Of a DNA stretch of 64,000 nt, positions 53,462 to 62,442 are shown piece by piece (position 1 is the first letter of the stretch; every line of letters begins with the position of its first letter). The DNA is taken from positions 78,452 to 142,451 of the forward strand of contig NZ_CAUFUE010000012.1 in the NCBI RefSeq assembly GCF_959029255.1. The letters are read 5' to 3'. The notes under the pieces are model-generated. The model made no database searches, was not told where the DNA came from, and worked only from the letters and a program-made list of their open reading frames with translations. A program made the translations under genes and the position numbers. The stretch is from an uncultured Bacteroides sp. GTDB taxonomy: Bacteria > Bacteroidota > Bacteroidia > Bacteroidales > Bacteroidaceae.

Positions 53462-54228
53462 TCATGCAACCGGTCTCGATAGAAGCGCTTATTGTCATTG
53501 AGACTACAGGTAGCATCTACTCCGGCTTGTTGCAACCGTTCGGCTATTTCATTCAACTTTTTCCGTGACACCCTGCCGATATAGAATAACCGGTAGCGAT
53601 AGTCTTTGTCCAGTAGTTCCATGACATGGGTAAACGTCTGCTCGCGGGCAAAGTCAAAATTGACTTTCCGTAAGTCCGTATAAGGATAACGGATGCTTCT
53701 GCCCACGCTGTGTATAATAAGGGCATCATTGTTTAAAGTCAGATAGCAGAACCGGGTCATCAGCATACTGATAAAGAAAAGGCTCAGGCCGAAGGAAATA
53801 ATAGCCGGGATAAAGCCCCACCATACATCGCCGTTCATGGAATAATAGCCTAATATCAGGAACATGAGGAAAAGTACAAAGAAATAGAACATATATAGCG
53901 AGGGACGTTGATAGGTCTCTACGGGAAGCTCTGCTGACGTCCGCACTTGCGGGTTATAATTGTCGAAAGGTATCCCTTGGGATATAAAGAAACGGATAAC
54001 CGATGACGGATGGCGGAAAGGCGGCAGGTCGATGATTTTATCTTTTCCCTTCTTCAGGTGGAGGGTTAATATTCCCGGACCATATTTATCTTTGGGCACA
54101 ACGTTGTTTTGACGAGGTGCTTGATGGTATCGCTTCATAAAGCTGAAACTCTCAATCTGTTGTAGCCCTATCCGTTGGCTTTGAAGCAGTTCTTCTGCTC
54201 TTTTTTGTTCTTTGGCGGTCACTTCCAT
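53458..54228 (-). CDS. Conserved membrane protein of unknown function
   Basis: A 256-residue protein with an N-terminal cytoplasmic region (about 1-110, starting MEVTAKEQKRAEELLQSQRIG) and two adjacent transmembrane helices (about 118-140, LYMFYFFVLFLMFLILGYY; about 146-168, WWGFIPAIISFGLSLFFISML). A C-terminal PH-like region (about 170-256, YLTLNNDALIIHSVGRSIRYPYTDLRKVNF) contains the DYRYRLFYIGRVSRKKLNEIAERLQQAG segment. I do not recognise a named family. The frame extends to 54339 inside the 7TM-HD gene; the ATG at 54228, 5 bases after that gene's stop, is the likely start, so the two are co-translated. Confidence 0.78.
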   Translation of the reverse strand: MEVTAKEQKRAEELLQSQRIGLQQIESFSFMKRYHQAPRQNNVVPKDKYGPGILTLHLKKGKDKIIDLPPFRHPSSVIRFFISQGIPFDNYNPQVRTSAELPVETYQRPSLYMFYFFVLFLMFLILGYYSMNGDVWWGFIPAIISFGLSLFFISMLMTRFCYLTLNNDALIIHSVGRSIRYPYTDLRKVNFDFAREQTFTHVMELLDKDYRYRLFYIGRVSRKKLNEIAERLQQAGVDATCSLNDNKRFYRDRLHD

Positions 54229-54233
54229 AGTTC

Positions 54234-56297
54234 TTATTTTTTTAGTTCGGGATAACTGATGCGGGTATGGTAAATCGTCTTTAGCTTTTCCTTGAACACA
54301 ACTTTTACGGTTGCTATGTCTTTGAAAGTAATGGGACATTCTTTGAAATAACCTTCTTCGACTTGAGTATCTATAATCTTGTCGACCAAGTTACTGATAC
54401 TTTCTTCTGTATATTCGGGCAGACTGCGTGATGCAGCTTCCACGGAGTCCGCCATCATCAGGATGGCCTGCTCTTTGGTGAATGGGTTTGGCCCCGGATA
54501 GGTAAATAACTCTTTGCTTGGCTCTTCACCGGAGTGTTCGTTTTTCCAGGAAATGTAGAAATATCTGGTTTTTCCAAGACCATGATGGGTCGTGATAAAA
54601 TCTTTGATAACCTTAGGCAGGTTGTTTTTCTCGGCCAGTTTCAGTCCGTCCGTCACGTGGCTGATAACCACTTGCGCGCTTTGTTCATAATTAAGGTTTT
54701 TATGCGGATTGACGCTGCCGGATTGATTCTCGGTAAAGAAAACCGGGTTTTCCATTTTCCCGATATCATGATATAAAGCTCCGGTACGCACCAACTGGCT
54801 TTTGGCGCCGATACGGTTAGCGGCTTCAGCGGCGAGGTTGGCCACTTGCATGGAATGTTGGAATGTGCCCGGCACGGTTTCCGACATACGTCGCAACAAG
54901 TTGTTATTGATATTGGATAACTCTACCAGAGTGACATTGGATGTGAAACCGAATGTCTTTTCCACCAGGAAAAGCAATGGATACGTAAAAAGCAAGAGCA
55001 CCCCGTTAACGATAAAGTAGGTGTACATGCTGCCATTGAGTTTCGACAAGTCGTTTTCTGTAATCAGTTCGAATGCAAAATAAACGGCAGCGTAGGTCAA
55101 TATCACAAGAAATGCTGTGCGGAACAACTGTGAACGCTGCGATAGTTCCCTCAGACTGAAGATTGCGACGAGTCCGGCCGTGAGTTGCAGCAAGATGAAC
55201 TCATGCGGGTAGCGCAGGCAGATGGAACAAATCAGAATAGTGACTACCTGGGTGAGGAATGCCGTACGCGAATCGAGGAATACCCGGATGATGATAGGCA
55301 GCATGGCGTATGGCAGAATGTAGACGTTGAAGATATTGTTTGTCACCATCAGCGCCGTCACCACGCAATAGAACATGATAAGTGCAAATAGCAGTGATAA
55401 ACTTCCCTTGCGGTTGTAATAATCTTTGCGGAATAAGTCGAGGTAGAGCATAAAGCACAGCATGAAGATACTGACATATAATACTTGTCCTCCCAGCATC
55501 AGGCGTTTCTGGCCGATGGACTCACTGCGCTTAATGGATTCTTTCCGTAAACTTTCCAGGATGTTGTATGTTTCCCGGCTTACAATTTCGCCCCGGTCAA
55601 TGATTTTTTGTCCGCTCAGCACAATGCCGTTTGCCCAAGAATAGTTATCGAGCGCTTCTTTCCTGGCTGTTTCCGTACGCTGCTCGTCGTATGTCAGGTT
55701 AGGATACAGATACTCGTTGAGTGAACATTGGCGCAGTATGTCGGGGCGGTAACGCAATGTGTCGGCAGTGAGCAGGTAATTATAAGCGCTTTTCACGGAA
55801 TAAAGTTTATTGATGCTCTGCTGGTTGGCAAGCTTGTCGTTTATCACCATGATGGCTGTGGTGCTGTCTTTTTGTAGTTTAGCCAATTCCTCTGTCGAAA
55901 GTATTCCTGCCCGGTATATCTCCGAAAGTGTCTTTTCTATATAACGGACGTAATCGGAAGAAGGAAGTATTCCCCGTAAATGAGTTTGATAATCGGCTTT
56001 CAATTTTTTGAATGCGCTATTCTCAACATCCTTATCCAACTGGAAATAAGGTTGAAAAGAAGCAAGTATACTGTCTTGCTCCCGCTTCACAACCTCATCA
56101 TTTTTATAAATCGGAAAGTCGAAAGTTGCCATCAGTTGTCCATATTTCCATGGTTTGTCTATGTCAAACTGATAGTTGAACTTACCGTCACGAGGTAAAA
56201 AGTAGACGATAACTGTCACGGTCCCGATAAAAATCAGTGCCTTATATAGTAAATCCCTGTACGAGAACTTTTTCTTTTTTCCGTTGAAATAACTCAT
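54234..56297 (-). CDS. 7TM-HD family membrane phosphohydrolase (PgpH-like)
   Basis: A 687-residue membrane protein. One N-terminal helix (about 18-36) is followed by an extracytoplasmic 7TMR-HDED domain (about 40-270). Seven transmembrane helices follow (about 285-460), then a cytoplasmic HD domain (about 475-650). The metal site is in GALYHDIGKMENP with His510-Asp511, preceded by PGTFQHSMQVANLAAEAA and followed by ISHVTDGLKLAEKNNLP and FITTHHGLGKTRYFY. Homologues in Firmicutes (PgpH) hydrolyse cyclic di-AMP; the same activity is likely but not shown here. It is transcribed divergently from gltX. Confidence 0.9.
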   Translation of the reverse strand: MSYFNGKKKKFSYRDLLYKALIFIGTVTVIVYFLPRDGKFNYQFDIDKPWKYGQLMATFDFPIYKNDEVVKREQDSILASFQPYFQLDKDVENSAFKKLKADYQTHLRGILPSSDYVRYIEKTLSEIYRAGILSTEELAKLQKDSTTAIMVINDKLANQQSINKLYSVKSAYNYLLTADTLRYRPDILRQCSLNEYLYPNLTYDEQRTETARKEALDNYSWANGIVLSGQKIIDRGEIVSRETYNILESLRKESIKRSESIGQKRLMLGGQVLYVSIFMLCFMLYLDLFRKDYYNRKGSLSLLFALIMFYCVVTALMVTNNIFNVYILPYAMLPIIIRVFLDSRTAFLTQVVTILICSICLRYPHEFILLQLTAGLVAIFSLRELSQRSQLFRTAFLVILTYAAVYFAFELITENDLSKLNGSMYTYFIVNGVLLLFTYPLLFLVEKTFGFTSNVTLVELSNINNNLLRRMSETVPGTFQHSMQVANLAAEAANRIGAKSQLVRTGALYHDIGKMENPVFFTENQSGSVNPHKNLNYEQSAQVVISHVTDGLKLAEKNNLPKVIKDFITTHHGLGKTRYFYISWKNEHSGEEPSKELFTYPGPNPFTKEQAILMMADSVEAASRSLPEYTEESISNLVDKIIDTQVEEGYFKECPITFKDIATVKVVFKEKLKTIYHTRISYPELKK

Positions 56298-56355
56298 ATC
56301 CGTTGAAATTTTTGCGAAAAGTACAAAAAAAAACAGTAGTATGGAAAAAAAGGTT

Positions 56356-56363
56356 TAATTTTG
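56356..56363 (+). promoter_or_regulatory. -7 box of gltX
   Basis: TAATTTTG matches TAnnTTTG, 31 bases before the ATG at 56395. Confidence 0.55.
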
Positions 56364-56394
56364 CCGTCTAATTTATTCATTAGTAAGATAGATT

Positions 56395-57921
56395 ATGACA
56401 GAAAGAAGAGTCAGAGTCCGTTTTGCCCCAAGTCCTACGGGGGCGTTGCACATTGGTGGTGTGCGCACTGCTTTATATAATTATCTCTTTGCGCGTCAGC
56501 ATGGAGGAGATTTAATTTTCCGTATAGAGGATACAGATTCCAACCGGTTTGTGCCGGGTGCGGAAGACTATATCCTGGAATCTTTCAAATGGTTGGGTAT
56601 TCCTTTTGATGAAGGTGTCAGTTTCGGTGGGGAGCATGGGCCGTATCGTCAGTCGGAACGCCGTGATATATACAAGAAGTATGTGCAGGTGTTGCTTGAT
56701 GCCGGCAAGGCTTACATCGCTTTTGATACACCGGAAGAACTTGAAACAAAACGTGCGGAAATAGCTAATTTCCAGTATGATGCCTCTACCCGTATGCAGA
56801 TGCGTAATTCGCTGACGCTACCCAAGGAAGAGGTGGATGCGTTGATTGCCGAAGGTAAGCAATACGTGGTTCGTTTCAAGATTGAACCGAATGAAGATGT
56901 GCATGTAAACGACTTGATTCGTGGCGAAGTTGTGATAAACTCTTCTATCCTTGACGATAAAGTGCTCTATAAATCGGCCGACGAGTTGCCTACTTATCAC
57001 TTGGCAAATATCGTGGACGACCATTTGATGGAAGTTTCACATGTCATTCGCGGTGAAGAATGGTTACCATCCGCTCCGCTTCATGTATTGTTATATCGGG
57101 CTTTTGGTTGGGAAGACACCATGCCGGCTTTTGCCCATTTGCCGTTATTACTGAAACCTGAAGGCAACGGCAAGCTTAGTAAACGCGATGGCGACCGCCT
57201 TGGTTTCCCTGTGTTCCCGTTGGAGTGGCATGACCCTAAAACCGGTGAAGTTTCTTCCGGCTATCGGGAGTCGGGCTATTTGCCTGAAGCGGTAATCAAT
57301 TTCCTGGCTCTGCTGGGCTGGAACCCGGGTAACGACCAGGAGTTGATGTCAATGGACGAATTGGTGCAACTCTTCAACCTGAGCCATTGCAGCAAGTCGG
57401 GCGCCAAGTTCGATTATAAAAAAGGAGTATGGTTTAACCATGAATATATCATGATGAAGCCGGATGAAGAAATTGCCGAACTTTTCAAGCCCGTATTGAA
57501 GGCTAATGGCATAGATGCCGGCCTCTATAGTGATGCGTTCCTTGCGAAGGTCGTTTCTCTTGTGAAAGGTCGTGTCAATTTTGTGAAAGAACTGTGGGAA
57601 CAGACTCGCTTCTTCTTTGTCTCCCCGACTGAGTACGCTGAAAAGGACGTAAAGAAACGTTGGTCTGAGGACACTCCCCGTATTATGAATGAGTTGATGG
57701 AAGTGTTGCGCGGTATTGGTGATTTCTCGTCAAAGGCTTCGGAAGATATCGTGATTGGTTGGATTACCGAAAAGGGCTATCACATGGGTAATGTGATGAA
57801 TGCTTTCCGCTTGTCGGTAGTGGGAGAGTGTAAAGGTCCCCACATGTTCGATATTACCGAACTGCTTGGCAAAGAAGAAACATTGGCTCGCATACAGCGT
57901 GCTGTTGAAGCATTGAAATAA
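56395..57921 (+). CDS. gltX: Glutamyl-tRNA synthetase
   Basis: A 508-residue class I aminoacyl-tRNA synthetase charging tRNA-Glu. The HIGH motif lies in RFAPSPTGALHIGGVRTALYN (residues 8-28) and the KMSKS motif in GKLSKRDGDRLGFPVFPL. GEEWLPSAPLHVLLYRAFGW is the conserved block between them, and a helical anticodon-binding region follows (about 350-508). Length and motifs are standard. It has its own promoter, and a hairpin made of dispersed-repeat sequence (57921-57972) lies right after the stop. Confidence 0.97.
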   Translation: MTERRVRVRFAPSPTGALHIGGVRTALYNYLFARQHGGDLIFRIEDTDSNRFVPGAEDYILESFKWLGIPFDEGVSFGGEHGPYRQSERRDIYKKYVQVLLDAGKAYIAFDTPEELETKRAEIANFQYDASTRMQMRNSLTLPKEEVDALIAEGKQYVVRFKIEPNEDVHVNDLIRGEVVINSSILDDKVLYKSADELPTYHLANIVDDHLMEVSHVIRGEEWLPSAPLHVLLYRAFGWEDTMPAFAHLPLLLKPEGNGKLSKRDGDRLGFPVFPLEWHDPKTGEVSSGYRESGYLPEAVINFLALLGWNPGNDQELMSMDELVQLFNLSHCSKSGAKFDYKKGVWFNHEYIMMKPDEEIAELFKPVLKANGIDAGLYSDAFLAKVVSLVKGRVNFVKELWEQTRFFFVSPTEYAEKDVKKRWSEDTPRIMNELMEVLRGIGDFSSKASEDIVIGWITEKGYHMGNVMNAFRLSVVGECKGPHMFDITELLGKEETLARIQRAVEALK

Positions 57922-57972
57922 ATAATCAAGAATGAGGGATTTCCTGTCATACAGCTTTCATTCTTCATTATT
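57921..57972. repeat. Inverted repeat after gltX
   Basis: AATAATCAAGAATGA (57921-57935) pairs with TCATTCTTCATTATT (57958-57972) at 14 of 15 positions. The sequence resembles the arms of the repeat at 36862-36955. Confidence 0.5.
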
Positions 57973-57991
57973 CATTCTTAATTAAGATAGT

Positions 57992-59212
57992 ATGCTTTAC
58001 AACTTGGCAATAGCAATCTACGATATCCTGGTGCACTTGGCTGCTCCATTCAGTCGCAAACCCCGTAAGATGATGAAGGGGCATTGGGTGGTCTATGAAC
58101 TTCTCCGTCAGCAGTTGGAGAAGGATGTAAGGTATATCTGGTTTCATGCTGCTTCTTTGGGGGAGTTTGAGCAAGGGCGTCCGTTGATTGAAAAAATCCG
58201 TGCCAAATATCCTGATTACGGCATCTTACTGACATTTTTCTCACCTTCCGGTTACGAAGTTCGAAAGAACTATCGGGGAGCTGATATTGTTTGTTATCTG
58301 CCTTTCGACAAACCGAGGAACGTGAAGAAATTCCTTGATTTGGTAAATCCCTGCATGGCGTTTTTTATTAAATACGAGTTTTGGAAAAACTATCTGGACG
58401 AATTGCATAAACGGCGTATTCCGGTGTATAGCGTGTCTTCTATTTTCCGTCGTGGACAGATTTTCTTCAAATGGTATGGCGGTACGTATAGAAATGTGTT
58501 GCGTAACTTCGATCATCTGTTTGTGCAGAATGAACGTTCCAAGCGTTTCTTGTCTAAGATTAATATAAACCGGGTCACGGTAGTGGGCGATACCCGTTTT
58601 GACCGTGTGTTGCAGATACGCGAGGAAGCCAAGGGCTTGCCTTTGGTAGAGCTGTTTAAAAATAATACGATGACTTTCGTTGCGGGTAGCTCCTGGCAGC
58701 CGGATGAAGATTTGTTTATCGAATATTTCAATCAGCATCCGGAAGTGAAGCTGATTATAGCTCCACATGTGATTGACGAAAATCATTTAGTGGAAATTAT
58801 CGGAAAATTGAAACGTCCGTATGTACGCTATACTCGTGCAGATGAGAAAAATGTGCGTAAAGCCGATTGTTTGATTATAGATTGCTATGGATTGCTCTCA
58901 TCCATATATCGTTATGGGGAAATCGCTTATATCGGTGGTGGTTTCGGGGTAGGTATTCATAATACTTTGGAAGCTGCGGTTTATGGCATTCCGGTTATTT
59001 TCGGTCCTAAATATCAGAAGTTCCAGGAAGCCGTTCAGTTATTGGAGGCCAAAGGCGGATTCTCTATCAAAAATTATGATGAGTTGAAAACTTTGTTGGA
59101 CCGTATGCTGACTGATGAGACTTTTTTGCGTGAAGTTGGTACTAATGCGGGGGCATACGTAACTGACAATGCGGGAGCAACGGATAAGATATTAAGTATG
59201 ATAAACTTCTAA
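57992..59212 (+). CDS. waaA: 3-deoxy-D-manno-octulosonic acid (Kdo) transferase
   Basis: A 406-residue inner-membrane-associated GT30 glycosyltransferase that adds Kdo to lipid A precursors. After a short N-terminal hydrophobic anchor comes the signature FHAASLGEFEQGRPLIEKI, then TFFSPSGYEVRKNYRGADIVCYLPFD and FFIKYEFWKNYLDEL. The donor-binding lobe has AGSSWQPDEDLFIEYF, LIIAPHVIDENHL and YIGGGFGVGIHNTLEAAVYGIPVIFGP. All conserved blocks are present and length is typical. A bidirectional terminator follows. Confidence 0.95.
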   Translation: MLYNLAIAIYDILVHLAAPFSRKPRKMMKGHWVVYELLRQQLEKDVRYIWFHAASLGEFEQGRPLIEKIRAKYPDYGILLTFFSPSGYEVRKNYRGADIVCYLPFDKPRNVKKFLDLVNPCMAFFIKYEFWKNYLDELHKRRIPVYSVSSIFRRGQIFFKWYGGTYRNVLRNFDHLFVQNERSKRFLSKININRVTVVGDTRFDRVLQIREEAKGLPLVELFKNNTMTFVAGSSWQPDEDLFIEYFNQHPEVKLIIAPHVIDENHLVEIIGKLKRPYVRYTRADEKNVRKADCLIIDCYGLLSSIYRYGEIAYIGGGFGVGIHNTLEAAVYGIPVIFGPKYQKFQEAVQLLEAKGGFSIKNYDELKTLLDRMLTDETFLREVGTNAGAYVTDNAGATDKILSMINF

Positions 59213-59224
59213 AAAAGAGATGGG

Positions 59225-59275
59225 GGTGTGCCAAAAAAGAAACAAATAGTAAGTAAGTTTTTGTTTTGGCACACC
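59225..59275. terminator. Bidirectional terminator between waaA and the gamma-carbonic anhydrase
   Basis: Perfect 12-base arms GGTGTGCCAAAA (59225-59236) and TTTTGGCACACC (59264-59275). It lies between convergent genes, with an A-run before and T-runs after. Confidence 0.7.
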
Positions 59276-59288
59276 TTCATCACTTTTT

Positions 59289-59801
59289 TTATTTATACCA
59301 ATCTGAATACATCAGGTAATTATGCGCTATTTTCTGGTTTAACTCCTTGGCTTGCTCCGGATCTACTTTTTTGATAAATTTTGCAGGCACTCCACCCCAA
59401 ATGCTTCCGGGTTCTATCACTGTATTACTCAATACCAGTGAACCGGCGGCAACAATAGCCCCTTCTCCCACTATGGCGTGGTCTAGTAGGGTTGACCCCA
59501 TTCCCACGAGGGCATAGTCTTTAATGGTAGCTCCATGGATGGTTACATTGTGTCCCACTGACACATGGTCTCCTATCTCTATGGTCGATTTCTCATATAA
59601 AGTATGCAGCACGCTTCCATCCTGAATGTTCACCCCGTTTCCGATACGGATGGAGTTGACGTCACCGCGAAGCACGGTACTGAACCAAATGCTGCAATCG
59701 CGCCCCATTTTCACATCGCCGATGATAACTGCATTATCTGCTAAAAAACAATTTTCTCCAAATTCGGGAGTAAAACCTCTTACTGATTTTATTAATGCCA
59801 T
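59289..59801 (-). CDS. Gamma-carbonic-anhydrase family hexapeptide-repeat protein
   Basis: A 170-residue left-handed beta-helix protein of the gamma-CA/YrdA family. Hexapeptide turns run throughout (CFLADNAVIIGDVKMGRDCSIWF, VLRGDVNSIRIGNGVNIQDGSVLH, DHVSVGHNVTIHGATIKDYALVGMGSTLLDHAIVGEGAIVAAGSLV). Histidines expected for the trimer-interface metal site are seen in SVLH, VGHN and TIHG. Carbonic anhydrase activity is plausible, although many YrdA-type proteins are not proven enzymes. The frame extends to 59870 through a simple repeat; the ATG at 59801 (MALIKSVRG) matches the family start. It lies 68 bases after the aminopeptidase P gene, same strand. Confidence 0.92.
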   Translation of the reverse strand: MALIKSVRGFTPEFGENCFLADNAVIIGDVKMGRDCSIWFSTVLRGDVNSIRIGNGVNIQDGSVLHTLYEKSTIEIGDHVSVGHNVTIHGATIKDYALVGMGSTLLDHAIVGEGAIVAAGSLVLSNTVIEPGSIWGGVPAKFIKKVDPEQAKELNQKIAHNYLMYSDWYK

Positions 59802-59804
59802 TTT

Positions 59805-59869
59805 TTTTAGATTGATTAATGATGGATGATTGATGGATGAATGATTGATGATTGATAATTGATTGAACA
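59805..59869. repeat. Simple GATTGAT/GATGGAT repeat
   Basis: A degenerate run of 4-base-period units (GATTGATTAATGATGGATGA and so on) fills the gap between the aminopeptidase P stop and the gamma-carbonic anhydrase start. No promoter is recognisable in it. Confidence 0.45.
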
Positions 59870-61660
59870 TTAATCATTCGTTATTGCTGCACACGCTTCT
59901 TTTAACCATTCCTGTTCTTCTTTGTTCAGGTCCGGTGAAAGCTTATCATAAACTTTCCGGTGGTACTCGTTCAGCCATTCTATTTCTTCCGTTGCCAACA
60001 TCTCTTTGATGATACCTTTTTTGCAGATAGGACAAAGGGTAATGGTCTCGAATTTTAGATAATTCCCAAACAGGCCTTCACCTGCCGGGATGGTTAATAC
60101 CAGGTTCTCCGTACGTATACCGTGACTTCCGGCTTTATATACCCCGGGTTCATTGGATGTAACCATACCTGCTTGCAAGGCGACTGGATTTTCATTCATA
60201 CGGATACTTTGAGGCCCTTCGTGCACATTCAGGAAATGTCCTACGCCATGTCCTGTCCCATGTAAGAAGTTCATGCGATGTTTCCATATCGGCATACGGG
60301 CCAGCACGTCCAGTTGTGCACCTCTTGTACCTTCGGGGAATACTGCCATGGCAAGGGCGATATGTCCTTTCAATATCAGGGTGTAATCTGTTTTTTCTTC
60401 TTCTGTCAGTTCGCCCAGCGCAATGGTGCGTGTGATATCGGTTGTTCCGTCAAGATATTGTGCTCCCGAATCCAGTAGCAGGAAACCTTTGGGTTGCAAA
60501 GGAACATCAGTTTCGGGGGTAGCTTCATAATGTACGATAGCCCCATGCTCCTTATATCCGGCGATGGTATCGAAGCTTTCACCCATATATAAGGGCTGTG
60601 CCGCACGGAGTTTGTGTAATTTCTTGTCTACGCTGATTTCTGTTTCCTTACCTGTACGGACAGCTTCCTCCAGCCATTTCAAGAACTTTACCAAGGCTAC
60701 GCCGTCGCGTTGCATTGCTGCATGAATACCGGCAATTTCCTGTTCGTTGCGAATTGCTTTAAGAAGGGTTACCGGCGAGGCACCTTCAATAATCCGGCAA
60801 TCCGGACAGATGGCGGAATAAACGGCATAATTTGTTTTAGAAGGATTGAGCAGAAGGGTATCAACTGACAAGTTATTCAAAAAATACTCAATATCTTCGT
60901 ATGAGTGAATGGAAACACCCGCTTCTTTTAAATAGGCAGAAAGTTCTTCTGTTACTTTTTGAGGATGGATGAAGAAATGTGCTTCATCTTTACTAATCAA
61001 CAAGTAGCTGATAACTACGGGATTGCAATGTACGTCATTGCCGCGTATGTTCAGTGTCCATGCAATTTCGTCCAATGCGGAAATCAACAATGCCTCTGCT
61101 CCGGCATTTTTCATTTCCTCGCGGATGGTCGCCAACTTTTCCTTGCAACTTTTTCCGGCATATTGATTTTCGTAAATAAAGGCTGGACCCTCGGGTATGG
61201 CAGGTCGGTCCTCCCATATCTTATTCATAGGGTCTTCTACGCTTTTTATGGTGATACCATTCTCTTTCAATTCATCCTGCAATTGTTTTGCTTCCTCTGT
61301 GGAAAATACTTTTCCATCGATACCTACTACTGCGCCAGTTCCTAAACTCGTTTTCAGGAATGTAGGAATACTGGGCGTTTCGGGCAGCATTTCTTTGTAT
61401 AAATCAATGCTGCTGCCTTCCAGTTGTCGGGCAGCTTGGAGAAAGTAGCGGGAATCAGTCCATAATCCAGCCTGCTTGTCGGTGACAACTACTGTGCCTG
61501 CCGAGCCGGTGAAGCCTGATAACCATTCTCTTGACTGCCAATGTGCCGCTACATATTCACTTAAGTGAGAATCTGTGCTTGGAATGATAAAAGCATCAAT
61601 ATTTTTCTCTTTTAGTAATGTTCGGAGCGCGTCTACACGCTGATTGGTTGTTTGATTCAT
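59870..61660 (-). CDS. Aminopeptidase P family (Xaa-Pro) metallopeptidase
   Basis: A 596-residue cytoplasmic M24B peptidase that removes an N-terminal residue in front of proline. Two creatinase-like N-terminal domains (about 1-300, IDAFIIPSTDSHLSEYVA, GFTGSAGTVVVTDKQAGLWTDSRY, DEIAWTLNIRGNDV) precede the pita-bread domain. The metal ligands are in LLDSGAQYLDGTTDITRT (Asp, Asp), HGTGHGVGHFLNVHEGP (His), TSNEPGVY (Glu) and RTENLVL (Glu). A C-terminal segment has LCPICKK, as usual for Bacteroides members. A -7 box lies 35 bases upstream of the start, and the gamma-carbonic anhydrase gene follows on the same strand. Confidence 0.95.
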   Translation of the reverse strand: MNQTTNQRVDALRTLLKEKNIDAFIIPSTDSHLSEYVAAHWQSREWLSGFTGSAGTVVVTDKQAGLWTDSRYFLQAARQLEGSSIDLYKEMLPETPSIPTFLKTSLGTGAVVGIDGKVFSTEEAKQLQDELKENGITIKSVEDPMNKIWEDRPAIPEGPAFIYENQYAGKSCKEKLATIREEMKNAGAEALLISALDEIAWTLNIRGNDVHCNPVVISYLLISKDEAHFFIHPQKVTEELSAYLKEAGVSIHSYEDIEYFLNNLSVDTLLLNPSKTNYAVYSAICPDCRIIEGASPVTLLKAIRNEQEIAGIHAAMQRDGVALVKFLKWLEEAVRTGKETEISVDKKLHKLRAAQPLYMGESFDTIAGYKEHGAIVHYEATPETDVPLQPKGFLLLDSGAQYLDGTTDITRTIALGELTEEEKTDYTLILKGHIALAMAVFPEGTRGAQLDVLARMPIWKHRMNFLHGTGHGVGHFLNVHEGPQSIRMNENPVALQAGMVTSNEPGVYKAGSHGIRTENLVLTIPAGEGLFGNYLKFETITLCPICKKGIIKEMLATEEIEWLNEYHRKVYDKLSPDLNKEEQEWLKEACAAITND

Positions 61661-61694
61661 ATTTATTATATAAAAATAGGTGTGTTTTCTTCTC

Positions 61695-61702
61695 CAAAGT
61701 TA
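61695..61702 (-). promoter_or_regulatory. -7 box of the aminopeptidase P gene
   Basis: TAACTTTG on the minus strand matches TAnnTTTG, 34 bases upstream of the start codon. Confidence 0.45.
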
Positions 61703-61824
61703 CTTACTTTCCTTTAATAACCAGCTATCTCTTATGATTTATGTGCTTATTTTATGCTTCTGCCCTGTGAAAGTTATTTCATAGCATGCTCAAGGTTAAG
61801 GAAAATATAGCCGAATATTTATTC

Positions 61825-61908
61825 GTTCCATCATGGAGTACTTTTTGTTCCACCATGGTAGAATGAAACTTTCTCCATGATGGAACGGAACTTTCTCCAT
61901 GGTGGAAC
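61825..61908. repeat. A-B-A'-B' cluster of GTTCCAYCATGG palindromic repeats
   Basis: Four related 14-mers: GTTCCATCATGGAG (61825-61838, A), GTTCCACCATGGTA (61847-61860, B), CTCCATGATGGAAC (61873-61886, exact reverse complement of A) and CTCCATGGTGGAAC (61895-61908, reverse complement of B at 12 of 14). A to B and A' to B' are each exactly 22 bases. This is the main feature of the 520-base gap 61661-62180, 270 bases upstream of rpsU. Confidence 0.6.
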
Positions 61909-62094
61909 AATTTAATATTAGGTGTTTTTTTTCTTAGCAGCCGCGCTGGGACTTTAAGAACCTGCCTGTCCGCAATAATACCACTGAGACTATTCAAAAA
62001 CAATCATTTTAAGATTTCAAGAGTAATATCAATCATGTATTGTAAATTGTCAAATCGTAAATCAGATAATTTATCATTTTTTTTTGCAGAATGT

Positions 62095-62125
62095 TTTGTG
62101 AATAAAGAAAGTATGTGTAATTTTG
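62095..62125 (+). promoter_or_regulatory. rpsU promoter
   Basis: TTTG (62095-62098), exactly 19 bases, TAATTTTG (62118-62125): a textbook Bacteroidetes sigma-ABfr promoter, 55 bases before the rpsU ATG. Confidence 0.75.
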
Positions 62126-62180
62126 CCGCTCAAATTTAATCGTGAGATTTTTAAACCATTAACATTTTAAAAATAAAAAA

Positions 62181-62372
62181 ATGATTGTAGTACCTGTAAA
62201 AGAAGGCGAAAACATTGAAAAAGCGCTGAAGAAATTCAAAAGAAAGTTTGAAAAAACTGGCACAGTTAAGGAATTGAGACGCAGACAACAGTTTGATAAA
62301 CCGTCTGTGACTAAAAGACTTAAGAAAGAACGTGCTGTTTACGTTCAACAACTTCAGCAAGTAGAAGATTAA
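62181..62372 (+). CDS. rpsU: 30S ribosomal protein S21
   Basis: A 63-residue, highly basic ribosomal protein of the small subunit (MIVVPVKEGENIEKALKKFKRKFEKTGTVKELRRRQQFDKPSVTKRLKK...). The N-terminal I-V-x-V-x-x-x-E-x-I-E-x-A-L-x-x-F-K-R pattern and R-R-R-x-x-F-x-K-P-S block are diagnostic. In Bacteroidetes S21 sits at the 3' end of 16S rRNA near the anti-Shine-Dalgarno sequence. It is followed after 70 bases by xerC, then raiA and tRNA genes, the usual order in this group. Confidence 0.97.
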   Translation: MIVVPVKEGENIEKALKKFKRKFEKTGTVKELRRRQQFDKPSVTKRLKKERAVYVQQLQQVED

Positions 62373-62442
62373 TAATTCGTAAATTCCTTTGAATTATTGA
62401 ATTCTTTTTCATACATTCGTTGCACGATTTAGATGTAGCGAT

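Noticed and set aside
61825..61908. Possible CRISPR-like array
   Set aside because: Only four 14-base units in alternating orientation, no uniform spacers of CRISPR size and no cas genes.
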